Source: Euzebya pacifica
Lineage (GTDB): Bacteria > Actinomycetota > Nitriliruptoria > Euzebyales > Euzebyaceae
DNA length: 64,000 nucleotides
Direction: 5' to 3'
Assembly (NCBI RefSeq): GCF_003344865.1
Contig: NZ_CP031166.1
Coordinates: 62,001 to 126,000, forward strand
Shown piece after piece: positions 1 to 8,545 of the stretch (positions are counted from its first letter, which is position 1; each line of letters opens with the position of its first letter). The notes under the pieces were generated by a model, which had not been told where the DNA came from, made no database searches, and worked only from the letters and a program-made list of their open reading frames with translations. Position numbers and translations under genes: made by a program.

Positions 1-176
1 CCCCGGCAGCCCGTCTGCGAATGCACACCGGCCCCGGCACCCAGACCACCCACAGCGACAACATCGACTGCTTCGCCGGACGCGGACAGGCCATGTGGAA
101 CAACTCCGGTGGCGACACCGCCCGGCTCCACAGCCCCGACGGCACCGTCATCGACACCTTCGCCTACGCCTCCTGA
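1..176 (+). CDS. C-terminal fragment of a lamin-tail-domain (LTD) protein
   Basis: The reading frame is open from the left edge (codons starting at base 3) to a TGA at 174-176. The last residues read GRGQAMWNNSGGDTARLHSP then DGTVIDTFAYAS. The combination of G-R-G-x-A-x-W-N-N, G-D-T-A-x-L and a final V-D-x-(F/Y)-x-Y strand is the usual C-terminal end of bacterial lamin-tail domains, which occur on secreted or surface proteins and extracellular nucleases. The start and any other domain lie outside the window, so the full function cannot be given. The next gene begins 22 bp downstream with its own Shine-Dalgarno. Confidence 0.75.
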   Translation, partial: PAARLRMHTGPGTQTTHSDNIDCFAGRGQAMWNNSGGDTARLHSPDGTVIDTFAYAS

Positions 177-198
177 CCGCCAGCCCCGAGGAGCAACC

Positions 199-711
199 AT
201 GATCCCCGCCACCATCGACTTGCCGGCCGACATCGCCGAACGGGTGCTGGTCAACGGCCTGCCGGCCGACGACGCCGCATGGCTGTCCTCGCGCCACCTT
301 CCCGACCCCACCACTGGTCTGCGCCGCCACGGCATCTCCTCTGACGCCCTCGCTTGGCACGCAGCAGCAGGACGGCCCATCAGCGACCGGGAGGCACCGT
401 CGGACCCCTCTGACCTCGCCGCCTGCTACTTGACCTGGGCGGCCGCTCCCGACCACCGCCGCCCCGCCATGCACGACACCCTGCACCGCTGGGCGGCCCA
501 CGTCGGTGGCCGCTACGACCTGACCGAACTCGTGGACCGCCTCGCCCACCTCGGCCCGCTCCCCGGCGTCACCGCAGACGGCCAGACGGCCGCCGATGAC
601 GCCCTGCCCACCGGCCGGCAGTGGGTCAACCCGATCCTCCGGTCCGGCGACCCCACTTGCGCCGCATGCCGGAACGCCGGCGACTGGTGCGCCGACCACC
701 TTCCCTACTGA
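199..711 (+). CDS. Hypothetical protein, 170 aa
   Basis: I do not recognise this protein. ATG 199 is chosen because GAGGAG lies just upstream; an earlier in-frame ATG at 109 would overlap the LTD gene and would code for a Pro/Ser/Thr-rich shadow. The product is soluble, with an acidic middle and a C-terminal cysteine cluster (CAACRNAGDWCADHLPY, C-x2-C-x6-C-x2-H), which could bind a metal. It sits 24 bp before the ADP-ribosylglycohydrolase gene and may be co-transcribed with it. Confidence 0.7.
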   Translation: MIPATIDLPADIAERVLVNGLPADDAAWLSSRHLPDPTTGLRRHGISSDALAWHAAAGRPISDREAPSDPSDLAACYLTWAAAPDHRRPAMHDTLHRWAAHVGGRYDLTELVDRLAHLGPLPGVTADGQTAADDALPTGRQWVNPILRSGDPTCAACRNAGDWCADHLPY

Positions 712-735
712 CCTCGACCTCCGACAGGACACCCC

Positions 736-1668
736 ATGACCACCACAACCAGCACCGACGCCCTCGACCGCGCCACCGGGGCCCTCCTCGGCGTCCACGC
801 CGGCGACTCCCTGGGTGCCACCACCGAGTTCGCCTCCCCCAACCCCGACCCCGACACGTGGGTCCGCGACATCGTTGGCGGCGGCGCGTTCAACTGGGCA
901 CCCGGAGACCCCACCGATGACACCGACTTGACCGCCGCGGTCGTCCGTGCCTACACCGACCTGATCGCTGACGGCACCGACCAGACCCTCGATGCGGTTC
1001 TCGACGCCTGCGCCCGCCACTTCCTGTCCTGGTACCGGTCGGGCCCCAAGGACATCGGTGGGACCACTTCCGGGTCCCTCGCCCGACTGCGGCGCACCAA
1101 CGACCCGCGCGGCTCCGGGAACGCTGCTCCCGACGCCCAGGCCAACGGGTCGCTCATGCGGTGCATCCCGACGGCGGTGTACCGCAAGGACGACCCCGAC
1201 CGGCTCGCCGAAGAGACCCTCGCGATCTCCGCGATCACCCACGCGTCAACGGTCGCCACCCAGAGCTGCCTGCTGTACAACCGGGTCGTCGCCGCCCTGA
1301 TCAACGGCACCGACGTCCGGACCGCCATCACCGACGCAGCCGCCGAGCTCGACGGCACCGAGGTCGGCCGGGTCGCCACCAGCCGCCTGGACGCCTCCGT
1401 CGACGACCCGATGCCGTGGCGCCGCGGCGGCTGGGTGCTCACCGCCCTCGACATCGCGCTGTGGGCCGCGCTGCAGGTCGACAGGACCACTGAGGACCTG
1501 CTGGTCGACATCATCAACCAGGGCGGCGATGCCGACACCAACGGTGCGATCGCCGGTGGGTTGCTCGGTGCCCGCGACGGCGTGTCCGGTCTGCCCGACC
1601 GGTGGGTCGCCACCCTCCGTCTCGCCGACGAGTTCCGCCAGGCCGCCACCGCCTTCGTCGCCGGCTGA
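736..1668 (+). CDS. ADP-ribosylglycohydrolase family protein (DraG/ARH type)
   Basis: Family members remove ADP-ribose from proteins or small molecules using two magnesium ions held by Asp/Thr residues. The 310-aa product has the expected elements: N-terminal GALLGVHAGDSLGATTEF, the first metal motif GDPTDDTDLTAA, central NGSLMRCIP and HASTVATQS, and the second metal motif NQGGDADTNGAIAGGLLGA near the C-terminus. Length and motif order fit a complete, probably active enzyme. Start ATG 736 follows CGACAGGACACCCC. The phosphatase at 30172-31134 (minus) has an N-terminus that looks related, so ADP-ribose or phosphate-ester chemistry recurs on this replicon. Substrate unknown. Confidence 0.9.
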   Translation: MTTTTSTDALDRATGALLGVHAGDSLGATTEFASPNPDPDTWVRDIVGGGAFNWAPGDPTDDTDLTAAVVRAYTDLIADGTDQTLDAVLDACARHFLSWYRSGPKDIGGTTSGSLARLRRTNDPRGSGNAAPDAQANGSLMRCIPTAVYRKDDPDRLAEETLAISAITHASTVATQSCLLYNRVVAALINGTDVRTAITDAAAELDGTEVGRVATSRLDASVDDPMPWRRGGWVLTALDIALWAALQVDRTTEDLLVDIINQGGDADTNGAIAGGLLGARDGVSGLPDRWVATLRLADEFRQAATAFVAG

Positions 1669-1801
1669 GGCAGCCGGTGGCGTGAGTCCCGGTGCGGCAC
1701 AGCCGCCCGCGGCGCCGCAGACAACCCGCTGAGCACCTTGGCGATCGCCGCCCGGTCCGTCTCGGCCACCACAACAGCGGCCGCCATCAGCCCGTGGATG
1801 G

Positions 1802-2146
1802 TCACCACACCACGGGAGCAGGTTGGACGGTCCAGCCGGCCGACAGCAGGGACAACGACCCGCCCGCCGGGGCGATGATCCGCCCGTCGGGCCACATCGG
1901 CCACCCGATGGCCGACGCGGCGAAACGGCCCTCCCACAGTCCCACCGCCAAGTCGTTGAACACCGCTGCTGCCGAGTCCGCGCATCCGGACGACACCATC
2001 AAGCCGGCAGCGGCCACACCGACCCGGTCGGGATCGGGTCGGGCATCAGCGGCAGCCCGCCGCAACCGGCTCACCGCCGTCCGCCACCGCTTCTGCTGAT
2101 GCGGCGTGGAGGATCGCGGCGTGAGGACCAGCACGCCCCCGATCAC
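1802..2146 (-). CDS. Hypothetical protein, 114 aa, downstream of dnaN
   Basis: GTG start at 2146, three bases after the dnaN stop, so it probably forms an operon with dnaN. Unrecognised: a basic N-terminal third (QQKRWRTAVSRLRRAAADAR) and a hydrophobic, Trp-rich C-terminal part. Its TGA overlaps a GTG (GTGA at 1805-1802) that opens a further minus-strand frame beginning VTIHGLMAAAVVVAETDRAA. That frame looks coding for only about 45 codons before it runs antisense into the ADP-ribosylglycohydrolase gene. It may be the 5' end of a truncated gene. Confidence 0.5.
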   Translation of the reverse strand: MIGGVLVLTPRSSTPHQQKRWRTAVSRLRRAAADARPDPDRVGVAAAGLMVSSGCADSAAAVFNDLAVGLWEGRFAASAIGWPMWPDGRIIAPAGGSLSLLSAGWTVQPAPVVW

Positions 2147-2149
2147 CGG

Positions 2150-3295
2150 TCAGCCGACACGCATCGGCATGAGGATCATCCGCAGGTCCGACCCGCCGAC
2201 CGCGTCGGTCCCGTCGGTGTCCAGGGCCGGGTCTGCAGGGGTCACCAGCGCCGGCTTCAACTCGTCGCGCAGCCCGAACCGGACCCGGTCGGCGGGCACC
2301 GTGGCCAGCACCGACATCAGGAAGGTCGGGTTGAACGAGATCGCCACCGCCCCACCCGTGACCTCCGCGTCGACATGGTCGACACCGTCACCCGCCTCCG
2401 GCGAATCGGCGTGGATCTCCAACGGTTCGCCGGGCCGCACCGACAAGGTGGCCGGGACCAACCCCTTGGTCGCGGCGTCCAGCACCCCGAACCGCTCCAC
2501 GACCGTCCGCATCGCCGCCACGTCAGCAACCATCGCCGTGCCCTCACCATCGGGGATCAACACGCCCACGTCGGGGTACTTGCCCTCCAGAAGGGCACCG
2601 GCGACCTCGACCTCACCGGCCGAGACCCGGTAAGCGGTGTCGGAGAGCTCCATGACGACTTCATCGGCGGCCTGCACCGCACGGGCAGCCAGTTGGGCGG
2701 CCTTGGACGGCAGCACGACCGTGCGGTCCGGCGTCGACGTCGTCACCGGCAGCGACTCGATAGCCATCCGGTAGGAATCGGTTGCTGCGGCGGTGATCCT
2801 CCCGCCGGCCAGCGACAGCCGCACCCCGGTCAGGATCGGCCGTGACGAGTCGGTCGACGCAAACGGGGCGACCCGGCCCAGCACCGCCGCGAACGCCGGC
2901 CCTGCGACGTTGAGGACCGCCGGGGTGGGGCCGGTGTCGTAGCCCATGGGGAAGTCCTGCGGGTCCATGCGCCGCAACCGGAACTTCGACCCGGCCGCCG
3001 AGACGCTGAACTGGTCACCGTTCAACACCAGATCGGTCTGGCCCTCCTGCGGCATCTTGGCGAGCAGGTTGGCGAACAGCTTCGCCGGTACCAACGCCTT
3101 GCCCGGGGTGGCCACCGAACCAGCGACGCTCCTGCGAGCGGTGGTGTTGTGGTCCTGGCAGGTCAGCACCAGTTTGTCGCCGGTCGCGTCGATCAGGATC
3201 CCCGACAGGGCCGGGACGGCCGGGTTGGAAGGGGCGAACGTCGCCGTCCACGCCACGGCGTCGGCGAACTCGGGGGCATCGACGGAGATCTTCAT
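2150..3295 (-). CDS. dnaN: DNA polymerase III beta subunit (sliding clamp)
   Basis: The clamp is a ring-shaped homodimer that tethers DNA polymerase to DNA. The 381-aa product (E. coli 366) starts MKISVDAPEFADAVAWTATF and shows the three-domain clamp pattern: FANLLAKMPQEG and FRLRRMDPQDFPMGYD in domain 1, VAPFASTDSSRPILTGVRLS and TDSYRMAIESLPV in domain 2, and SFNPTFLMSVLATV plus the C-terminal MILMPMRVG in domain 3, equivalent to the ..MPMRL end of chromosomal clamps. Start 3295 is chosen by alignment to that N-terminus; a longer frame upstream is not clamp-like. No dnaA, recF or gyr genes lie nearby, so this is probably an accessory clamp carried by the element. Confidence 0.92.
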   Translation of the reverse strand: MKISVDAPEFADAVAWTATFAPSNPAVPALSGILIDATGDKLVLTCQDHNTTARRSVAGSVATPGKALVPAKLFANLLAKMPQEGQTDLVLNGDQFSVSAAGSKFRLRRMDPQDFPMGYDTGPTPAVLNVAGPAFAAVLGRVAPFASTDSSRPILTGVRLSLAGGRITAAATDSYRMAIESLPVTTSTPDRTVVLPSKAAQLAARAVQAADEVVMELSDTAYRVSAGEVEVAGALLEGKYPDVGVLIPDGEGTAMVADVAAMRTVVERFGVLDAATKGLVPATLSVRPGEPLEIHADSPEAGDGVDHVDAEVTGGAVAISFNPTFLMSVLATVPADRVRFGLRDELKPALVTPADPALDTDGTDAVGGSDLRMILMPMRVG

Positions 3296-3494
3296 GATGG
3301 TGGACCATCCAGGGTCGGGAGGTGTGCGCGCATGATGGTGGCCACCGACGCCGACGCAGCGGCGGTTCGGGCCCGCCCGGGGCGGCTCCATCTCGTCGCG
3401 ACGCAACATCCAAGGGCTCCACGACAGGCAGTCGCCGGCTGCTGGCGTCCCCGGGAGCGCCCGCGCGTCCGACCCCGGTCGGATACTCCAGGGG

Positions 3495-3701
3495 ATGGGT
3501 GAACGGAACGGACGAGCAGACCGTGTCGTCGCTGCCGCACACGAACTCGTGGCGGCCCTCGACGCATGGGCCGAACCCGACCGGTCGCTGGTGGTCCACG
3601 GGGTCGCACGGGCCGCCAGATCCGGCGCCCATGACCTCCTCCACGCCATCAGCGGGCAGCGATGCGGCCAGGGCTGCCGCCACAGCGAGGAGCGACAGTG
3701 A
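3495..3701 (+). CDS. Small hypothetical protein, 68 aa
   Basis: Diverges from dnaN with about 200 bp between the starts. Unrecognised; mainly helical and Ala-rich (DRVVAAAHELVAALDAW) with a C-terminal CGQGCRHSEE segment. Its TGA overlaps the GTG start of the next gene (GTGA at 3698-3701), a sign of translational coupling. Start ATG 3495 follows CCAGGGG. Confidence 0.6.
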   Translation: MGERNGRADRVVAAAHELVAALDAWAEPDRSLVVHGVARAARSGAHDLLHAISGQRCGQGCRHSEERQ

Positions 3702-4549
3702 GCGACGTCCCGCGCGACCCCGTCGACGACCTCACCGACCTGGTCGATGAGATCGAGGCGTTCCGCGCCGAGGCCGGCAAGGTCATCGACGACGCCGTCG
3801 ACGAGCACGGCGACGCGAGGCTGCCGGTCCCGTCCTCGAGCAGCAGTCCCGAACAGCTCGTCCGCGACCTGGCCGTCTCACGCGGCCAGCTCGAACGGAC
3901 CCGCCAGCAACTCGCCGCACGCCAGACCGAACTCGCCGCCCGTCTCGACGCCCAGATGAAGGCGCTGCAGGCCAAGATCCGAGCCGACCTCGAACCCCTC
4001 GAACGCCAGCTGGAACTGGCCAAGGAAGGCATCCACCTCATCTCGCTGTACCTCGGCGAGAACGAAGAGGTCATCGCCCTCACCGACGGCGAACCCGCCC
4101 CCGCCGACACCCCCGTCACGATCCGCCAGCAGGTCCTCTACATGGACGAGGAATGCGCCGTCGCCGCCGAACAGGGCGGCATCGAACCCGTCGACGTCGA
4201 CGTGTTCGACAACTGGTTGACCGCCGACCCCGCCCACCTGAACCAAGTCCTGCCCGAACCCCGCGGCATCGTCGCGCTCACCCCCCGCCGGCACTCCAAG
4301 GACTACGACAACCCGTGGCAGGGACGCGCGATGGCCGACGCCAACCAGGCCACCTACTGGCTCATCCGCAACGGCGAGAAGGTCTACCGGATGGTGACCG
4401 ACCTGTTCGTCGGCGCCAGACTCGTCGCCGCATCCGACGAGTTCACCCGCTTCTTCGACCGCACCCGGTTCGGCCGCCGCATCGAACCCGGAGCCGCGAC
4501 TGGCTCGACGCCGAACGCAACGCCGACGCCAAGCAACGCCACTTCATGA
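3698..4549 (+). CDS. Hypothetical coiled-coil protein, probably the N-terminal part of a frameshifted gene
   Basis: GTG start overlaps the previous stop. The 283-aa frame has an acidic N-terminus, a long coiled coil (about residues 50-110, rich in RQQLAARQTELAARLDAQMK-type heptads) and a globular part with YMDEECAVAAEQGGIEPVDV, FDNWLTADPAHLNQVLPEP, TYWLIRNGEKVYRM and DEFTRFFDRTRFG. The last 15 or so codons (GSTPNATPTPSNATS) lose the G/C third-position bias. In the same bases the frame of the next gene reads DWLDAERNADAKQRHF with strong bias. I infer that the two ORFs were, or are, one long gene joined by a -1 shift near 4490. No function is known to me. Confidence 0.75.
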   Translation: MSDVPRDPVDDLTDLVDEIEAFRAEAGKVIDDAVDEHGDARLPVPSSSSSPEQLVRDLAVSRGQLERTRQQLAARQTELAARLDAQMKALQAKIRADLEPLERQLELAKEGIHLISLYLGENEEVIALTDGEPAPADTPVTIRQQVLYMDEECAVAAEQGGIEPVDVDVFDNWLTADPAHLNQVLPEPRGIVALTPRRHSKDYDNPWQGRAMADANQATYWLIRNGEKVYRMVTDLFVGARLVAASDEFTRFFDRTRFGRRIEPGAATGSTPNATPTPSNATS

Positions 4550-6477
4550 AGATCGCATCGGTGATCGAGGGGCTGCTGCACCGCACCCCGTTCCTCCACC
4601 CCCTCCCCGCCGCCGGCATGTCGGTGCTCACCCCCGACTCCTACGACAACGGCCACCTCGCCGTCATCACCGACGCCGAACGAACCCTCGGGGACGGCCG
4701 CCCATCGTTCCGGGAATGGCGGACCGAACTCAACAAGCGGCTGCGTCCCGGCATGCGGATCGTCGGGTCCTTCCACGGATCATGGTGGCGCAGCCTCTAT
4801 GACAACGCCCACGGCCACGAGCGCATCCACCCGCCACGCGCCCAGAACCCACCCGCCGGCCAGATCCTGCTGATCGAGGACCGCGACCCGCGCACCGCCG
4901 ACCTGATCATTCGGTACGAACGCACCCAGGAGGTCTGGTCCGACCGCGACTGGGAGTACCGCACCCCCAAGACCCGCGCGTCGGCACGCATCCGGCCCGA
5001 GGACCCCTGCATCCTCGCCGTCGACGGCGTCGACCCCGACGACATCCGCTACTACCTGGCCGACCGCAGCAACCGTGCCGCCTACACCTCGATGTTCCCG
5101 CTGCTCACCGCCGTGCTCCGCGCCCGCGAGGCCGAACGGGCCGCAGAGGAACCATTCCGTCAACTCCTGGCCGGCCGGATTGCCGACACCCACGGGATCG
5201 ACGTCGCCGATGCCGCAGCCGGACTGCCCGAACTCATCGACCGGTGGAAGCTTGCCAACACCTACGCGCGCCCCCTCGTGGGCGACCCCGATGGGGAAGC
5301 CAAGGCGCTGCGGATGATCGTGGCCGACTACGTCCCCCACACCGCTGACCGTGACCGGCGTGCCACCGAAGCCGGATTCGAGCAGGCCACCGTCGCAATC
5401 GTCCGGTCCGACCATCCCGACGTGCTCTACATCGGCCGCAAACGCAACGGCCGATGGGTCGCCTACCTGCCCGCAGACGACGGCGTCCACGTCCACCGAC
5501 TCGACGGCTCACCCAAGGCCACCAAGTGGACCAGGACCGACTGGCTGCTGCCCGGTCACCACCACCGCAAATGGGCGGCGCTGCACACCACCGAACAGTG
5601 GGAGGAGTGGCCGCACGGCGAAACGGCAGCCCGCAACCTCACCGGCCCCGAGATCACCGACACCATCGAACGGATCAAGGAGATCATCGACCGGGACTTC
5701 GGCGCACCGATCCTCGCCATCGGCTACCGGCCCCGCCGCGACAGCGGCTACCGGCCCGGCTTCGAGGTCCACCTCGACGACCCCACCGAAACCGAACCAG
5801 ACCCCACCGTGCGGCACAGCCGCTACGGCATCACGACCCCCGAACAGTGGTTCCCCTGGTCGCGGGCCAACGGGCAGGTCGTGCTCGACGGCCCCTACGG
5901 GCAGCAAGCGACCCGATGGGACCCACCGCACTCTCACGACCCCAACCGCAACGATCCGCTGTGGCCCTTCCGGCCACCGGCCGGCGGCGGGCGGATCGTC
6001 TGGTCCGCCCCCGACCGCATCGCCGCACTCCGCGGACGGCAGGAGCGCCTGACGGCCATCGGACGGGGACGCGCCGCCCTGTGGGGCCGGGCCGACCGGA
6101 TGGCCGACGCCGTCACCAGCGAACGAGCCGCCGCCATCGAGGCCGACGCCAAGGCCGCGTTCGTCCGCGAGTACGCCGACATCGACCTCTGGCCAGCCCA
6201 CGCCAAGACCCTCAACCTCACCGTTGACAACGGCGAACGTCACTGGGTGCGGCTGCTCATCGGCAGCCACCTCGCCCGAGGGCTCGACCCGACAGGCCGC
6301 ACCATCGCCGAACTGCACGGCCATGCGGCGGCCAACGACTGGACGGTCCCCGAAACCCACGGGCACGTCCTGCCGTGGAGCGCCAAGACCTGGGCGGACG
6401 TCACCGACATCCCCGACGGCTGGGCCGACCTCACCATCCCCACCGACGACACCGCCGACGGGCAGCAGGTCGGATGA
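4546..6477 (+). CDS. Large hypothetical protein, probably the C-terminal part of a frameshifted gene
   Basis: ATG 4546 overlaps the upstream stop (ATGA). The 643-aa product begins MKIASVIEGLLHRTPFLHPL and is rich in Trp, Arg and Asp, with WWRSLYDNAHGHERI, RYERTQEVWSDRDWEYRTPK and YRPRRDSGYRPGFEVHLDD as recognisable segments. No Walker, nuclease or membrane motif was found. Coding character extends about 15 codons upstream of the ATG in this frame, into the end of the preceding ORF, supporting a single ancestral protein of more than 900 aa. Its end overlaps the next ORF by ATGA. Confidence 0.75.
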   Translation: MKIASVIEGLLHRTPFLHPLPAAGMSVLTPDSYDNGHLAVITDAERTLGDGRPSFREWRTELNKRLRPGMRIVGSFHGSWWRSLYDNAHGHERIHPPRAQNPPAGQILLIEDRDPRTADLIIRYERTQEVWSDRDWEYRTPKTRASARIRPEDPCILAVDGVDPDDIRYYLADRSNRAAYTSMFPLLTAVLRAREAERAAEEPFRQLLAGRIADTHGIDVADAAAGLPELIDRWKLANTYARPLVGDPDGEAKALRMIVADYVPHTADRDRRATEAGFEQATVAIVRSDHPDVLYIGRKRNGRWVAYLPADDGVHVHRLDGSPKATKWTRTDWLLPGHHHRKWAALHTTEQWEEWPHGETAARNLTGPEITDTIERIKEIIDRDFGAPILAIGYRPRRDSGYRPGFEVHLDDPTETEPDPTVRHSRYGITTPEQWFPWSRANGQVVLDGPYGQQATRWDPPHSHDPNRNDPLWPFRPPAGGGRIVWSAPDRIAALRGRQERLTAIGRGRAALWGRADRMADAVTSERAAAIEADAKAAFVREYADIDLWPAHAKTLNLTVDNGERHWVRLLIGSHLARGLDPTGRTIAELHGHAAANDWTVPETHGHVLPWSAKTWADVTDIPDGWADLTIPTDDTADGQQVG

Positions 6478-6713
6478 CCCGCATCGGCGCCCGAATCACG
6501 CCACGCAACGGCCACCTCGACATCACCTCCGTTGACCCCCAGCTGCCCCTCGACACGCTCACGCAGGACCGAATCCCCGCCGACGAACCCGGCGGCCCGC
6601 AGGTGTGTGGTGCCAGACCTGCGGTCACGAGTTCGCCCACCCCCAACCGTCAGCAGCATGACCAGGCCGCATCGGGACGGCCCCGGGCGGTCAGGGATCC
6701 CCGCTGCCGGTGA
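6474..6713 (+). pseudogene. Small ORF with a probable frameshift before a Cys/His motif
   Basis: ATG 6474 overlaps the preceding stop. The frame looks coding for about 44 codons (MTRIGARITPRNGHLDITSV, then PADEPGGPQV) and then becomes Pro/Arg-rich until 6713. A different frame over 6606-6661 reads VWCQTCGHEFAHPQPSAA followed by TGA, with a C-x2-C-x2-H zinc-type motif. The switch occurs at a GTGTGTGG run (6603-6610); with one GT fewer the protein would read PQVWCQTCGHEF and stop at 6661. Either a dinucleotide slippage mutation or a sequencing error is likely. Confidence 0.5.
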
Positions 6714-6747
6714 CCATAACGGCAGCGTCATCGTCGACAGGAACGTC

Positions 6748-7383
6748 ATGCCCACCACCAAGACCCTCCGCAACGGCGACATCGTCCGCAGCACCACCCC
6801 GCGCCCTGGTGGCCGTCACCGCCGCGGCGTGGTCACCTGCGACCCGCTGCGGCCCGGCGACCGTGTCCCGTGGGGTTCGGCGATCGCGTCCGTCGGCGAC
6901 GTCGTCATCCGCCACGACAGGGCCTCCCACACCACCACCAACATGCACGACTCCTGGGAGACGATCCCCGTCGACGAGACCACCCCGTGGGAACGGGCCC
7001 TGTCGGCCGCGCAGACGTGGACCTATGACGGCACCGACGACGAGACCACCACACCCGTGTACGCGTGGATCGAGGCGCTCGCCGCACCGGCGGACCGTCG
7101 TCGCTGGACCGTCGACAGCGCCTACCCGGACGGCATCGAACCGCTGATCGAAGCGTTGGCCGGCACCATCGGACCCGACGCCGCCGACCGGGTCGCGGCG
7201 ACCGCCGACTACCAGCCGTCGTTGGCTGACCTTGGGGACCACCAGCCCGACAACGACCTGCGCGTGTTCGTCCGACTCGAGGCGATCGTCCCACCGGAGG
7301 TCCGCGATACCTGGGAGATGGACTACCCGGCCAGCGTCTGGGAGCTGGTTGTCGCCGTCGCCGACTGGATCGGGCAGCGCTGA
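6748..7383 (+). CDS. Hypothetical protein, 211 aa
   Basis: Unrecognised. ATG 6748 is preferred (ACAGGAACGTC upstream); the frame stays open further upstream but with poor coding character. The N-terminal quarter is basic with short beta segments (LRNGDIVRSTTPRPGGRHRR, then GSAIASVGDVVIRHD). The rest is acidic and probably helical, ending DYPASVWELVVAVADWIGQR. It lies 50 bp upstream of the Dam-type methylase gene and may be co-expressed with it. Confidence 0.7.
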   Translation: MPTTKTLRNGDIVRSTTPRPGGRHRRGVVTCDPLRPGDRVPWGSAIASVGDVVIRHDRASHTTTNMHDSWETIPVDETTPWERALSAAQTWTYDGTDDETTTPVYAWIEALAAPADRRRWTVDSAYPDGIEPLIEALAGTIGPDAADRVAATADYQPSLADLGDHQPDNDLRVFVRLEAIVPPEVRDTWEMDYPASVWELVVAVADWIGQR

Positions 7384-7432
7384 TCCGGCTCGCCGGAATG
7401 TCGGTGGTCGACCCCACCATCCCGAGGACCCC

Positions 7433-8332
7433 ATGACCGCCGCCCCAATCCCGATGAAGCCGCCGTTCGCCTACTTCGGCGGCAAGTCCCGTCTTGCCGA
7501 CCGGATCGTGGCGTTGCTGCCGCCCCACCGTGTCTACCTCGAGCCCTACCTGGGGTCCGGGGCGGTGCTGTTCGCCAAGGGCCCCGCCCCCGTGGAGATC
7601 GTCAACGACCTCGACGACGCGATCGTCACGTTCTTCCGGGTGCTGCGCGACCGTCCCGACGAGCTCGAAACGGCGTGTGCACTCAGCCCCTATTCGCGGA
7701 CCGAATACGCCGGCTCCGACCCATTCGCCGATGGAATCGACGACCTCGAGATCGCTCGCAGGTTCTGGGTGCGGGTGTCGCAGGGCTTTGCCAAGTCCAC
7801 CGCAGCCGGCAGCGGGTGGTCCACCACCGCGACCAAGTCGGTCGCCGACACCGTGCACAACCGTCTCGGCAGGTTCGCGCCGGCCGCCCGCCGGCTCGCC
7901 GGGGTGCAGATCGAGAACTGCGACGCCGCAGAGCTGGTGTGCCGGTCCGGGAAGACCGCAGACACCCTCATCTACGTCGACCCGCCCTACCTCGCCGACA
8001 CCCGCACCTGGCGGGCAACCCCGGAAGGTGGCCACGGCTACCGGCTCGACCACAACACCGAAAGAGACCACCGCCGCCTCGCCGACGCCCTCCACCAAAC
8101 CGACGCCACCGTCATCCTCTCCGGCTACGACAACCCCCTGTACGACGAGCTCTACGACGACTGGTGGCGCACCCGCTTCGACGTCCACGAGAACACCAGC
8201 AACGCTGCCCGCGCCAGCAGGGGCCGACGCACCGAGACGCTCTGGTCCAACCGCGACCTCACCCGCCAACCCCAACTCGACCTCGGCGAACCCGCATGGC
8301 CCCAACCGACGACCGGCTGCTCGAGGAGTTGA
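7433..8332 (+). CDS. DNA adenine methylase, D12 class (Dam family)
   Basis: Transfers a methyl group from S-adenosylmethionine to adenine N6 in DNA. The 299-aa protein has the AdoMet motif PFAYFGGKSRLADRI near residue 10, LEPYLGSGAVLF, and the catalytic motif VDPPYLAD near residue 183 (DPPY). SGYDNPLYDELY and TETLWSNRDL near the C-terminus are also usual for the class. Length is close to E. coli Dam (278). Start ATG 7433 follows GAGGACCCC. No partner restriction enzyme is adjacent, so it is probably an orphan methylase used for anti-restriction or regulation. Recognition site not predictable here. Confidence 0.92.
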   Translation: MTAAPIPMKPPFAYFGGKSRLADRIVALLPPHRVYLEPYLGSGAVLFAKGPAPVEIVNDLDDAIVTFFRVLRDRPDELETACALSPYSRTEYAGSDPFADGIDDLEIARRFWVRVSQGFAKSTAAGSGWSTTATKSVADTVHNRLGRFAPAARRLAGVQIENCDAAELVCRSGKTADTLIYVDPPYLADTRTWRATPEGGHGYRLDHNTERDHRRLADALHQTDATVILSGYDNPLYDELYDDWWRTRFDVHENTSNAARASRGRRTETLWSNRDLTRQPQLDLGEPAWPQPTTGCSRS

Positions 8333-8366
8333 CGCCACCAAGACGTAGTGCTAAGGTGTGTAGCAC
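8329..8366 (+). promoter_or_regulatory. Promoter with 19-bp GTGCTA-N7-TAGCAC operator
   Basis: TTGACG (8329-8334), 17-bp spacer, TAAGGT (8352-8357). The palindrome GTGCTAAGGTGTGTAGCAC (8348-8366) covers the -10 box, so a bound protein would block RNA polymerase. One of nine such sites in the window. About 180 nt of untranslated leader separate it from ATG 8546. Confidence 0.75.
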
Positions 8367-8545
8367 ACGGCGACTGTCGCGCCGCGCCACCGACACCCCA
8401 CGCGCCCCGGAGCACGGACGGGTGGTGGCGAAAGCCAGCAGGCCGGCCACCCACACGAACGCACACGGACCTCCCTCGTCGGGCGGGCCGCGCGGTCAAC
8501 GGGTCCGGGGACCCCGACGACGCGCAGCCCGACAGGAGACGAACG

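Noticed and set aside
148-1242. Long minus-strand ORF opposite the 199 and 736 genes
   Set aside because: It is the G/C-rich shadow of plus-strand coding: Gly/Val/Arg-rich, no recognisable motif, and third-position bias belongs to the plus strand. The same applies to similar long antisense frames throughout the window.
951-1805. Minus-strand frame from GTG 1805 overlapping the 1802-2146 ORF stop (GTGA)
   Set aside because: Only the first 45 or so codons look coding; the rest runs antisense through the ADP-ribosylglycohydrolase gene and is Ser/Arg-rich. Mentioned under the upstream ORF, not called as a gene.
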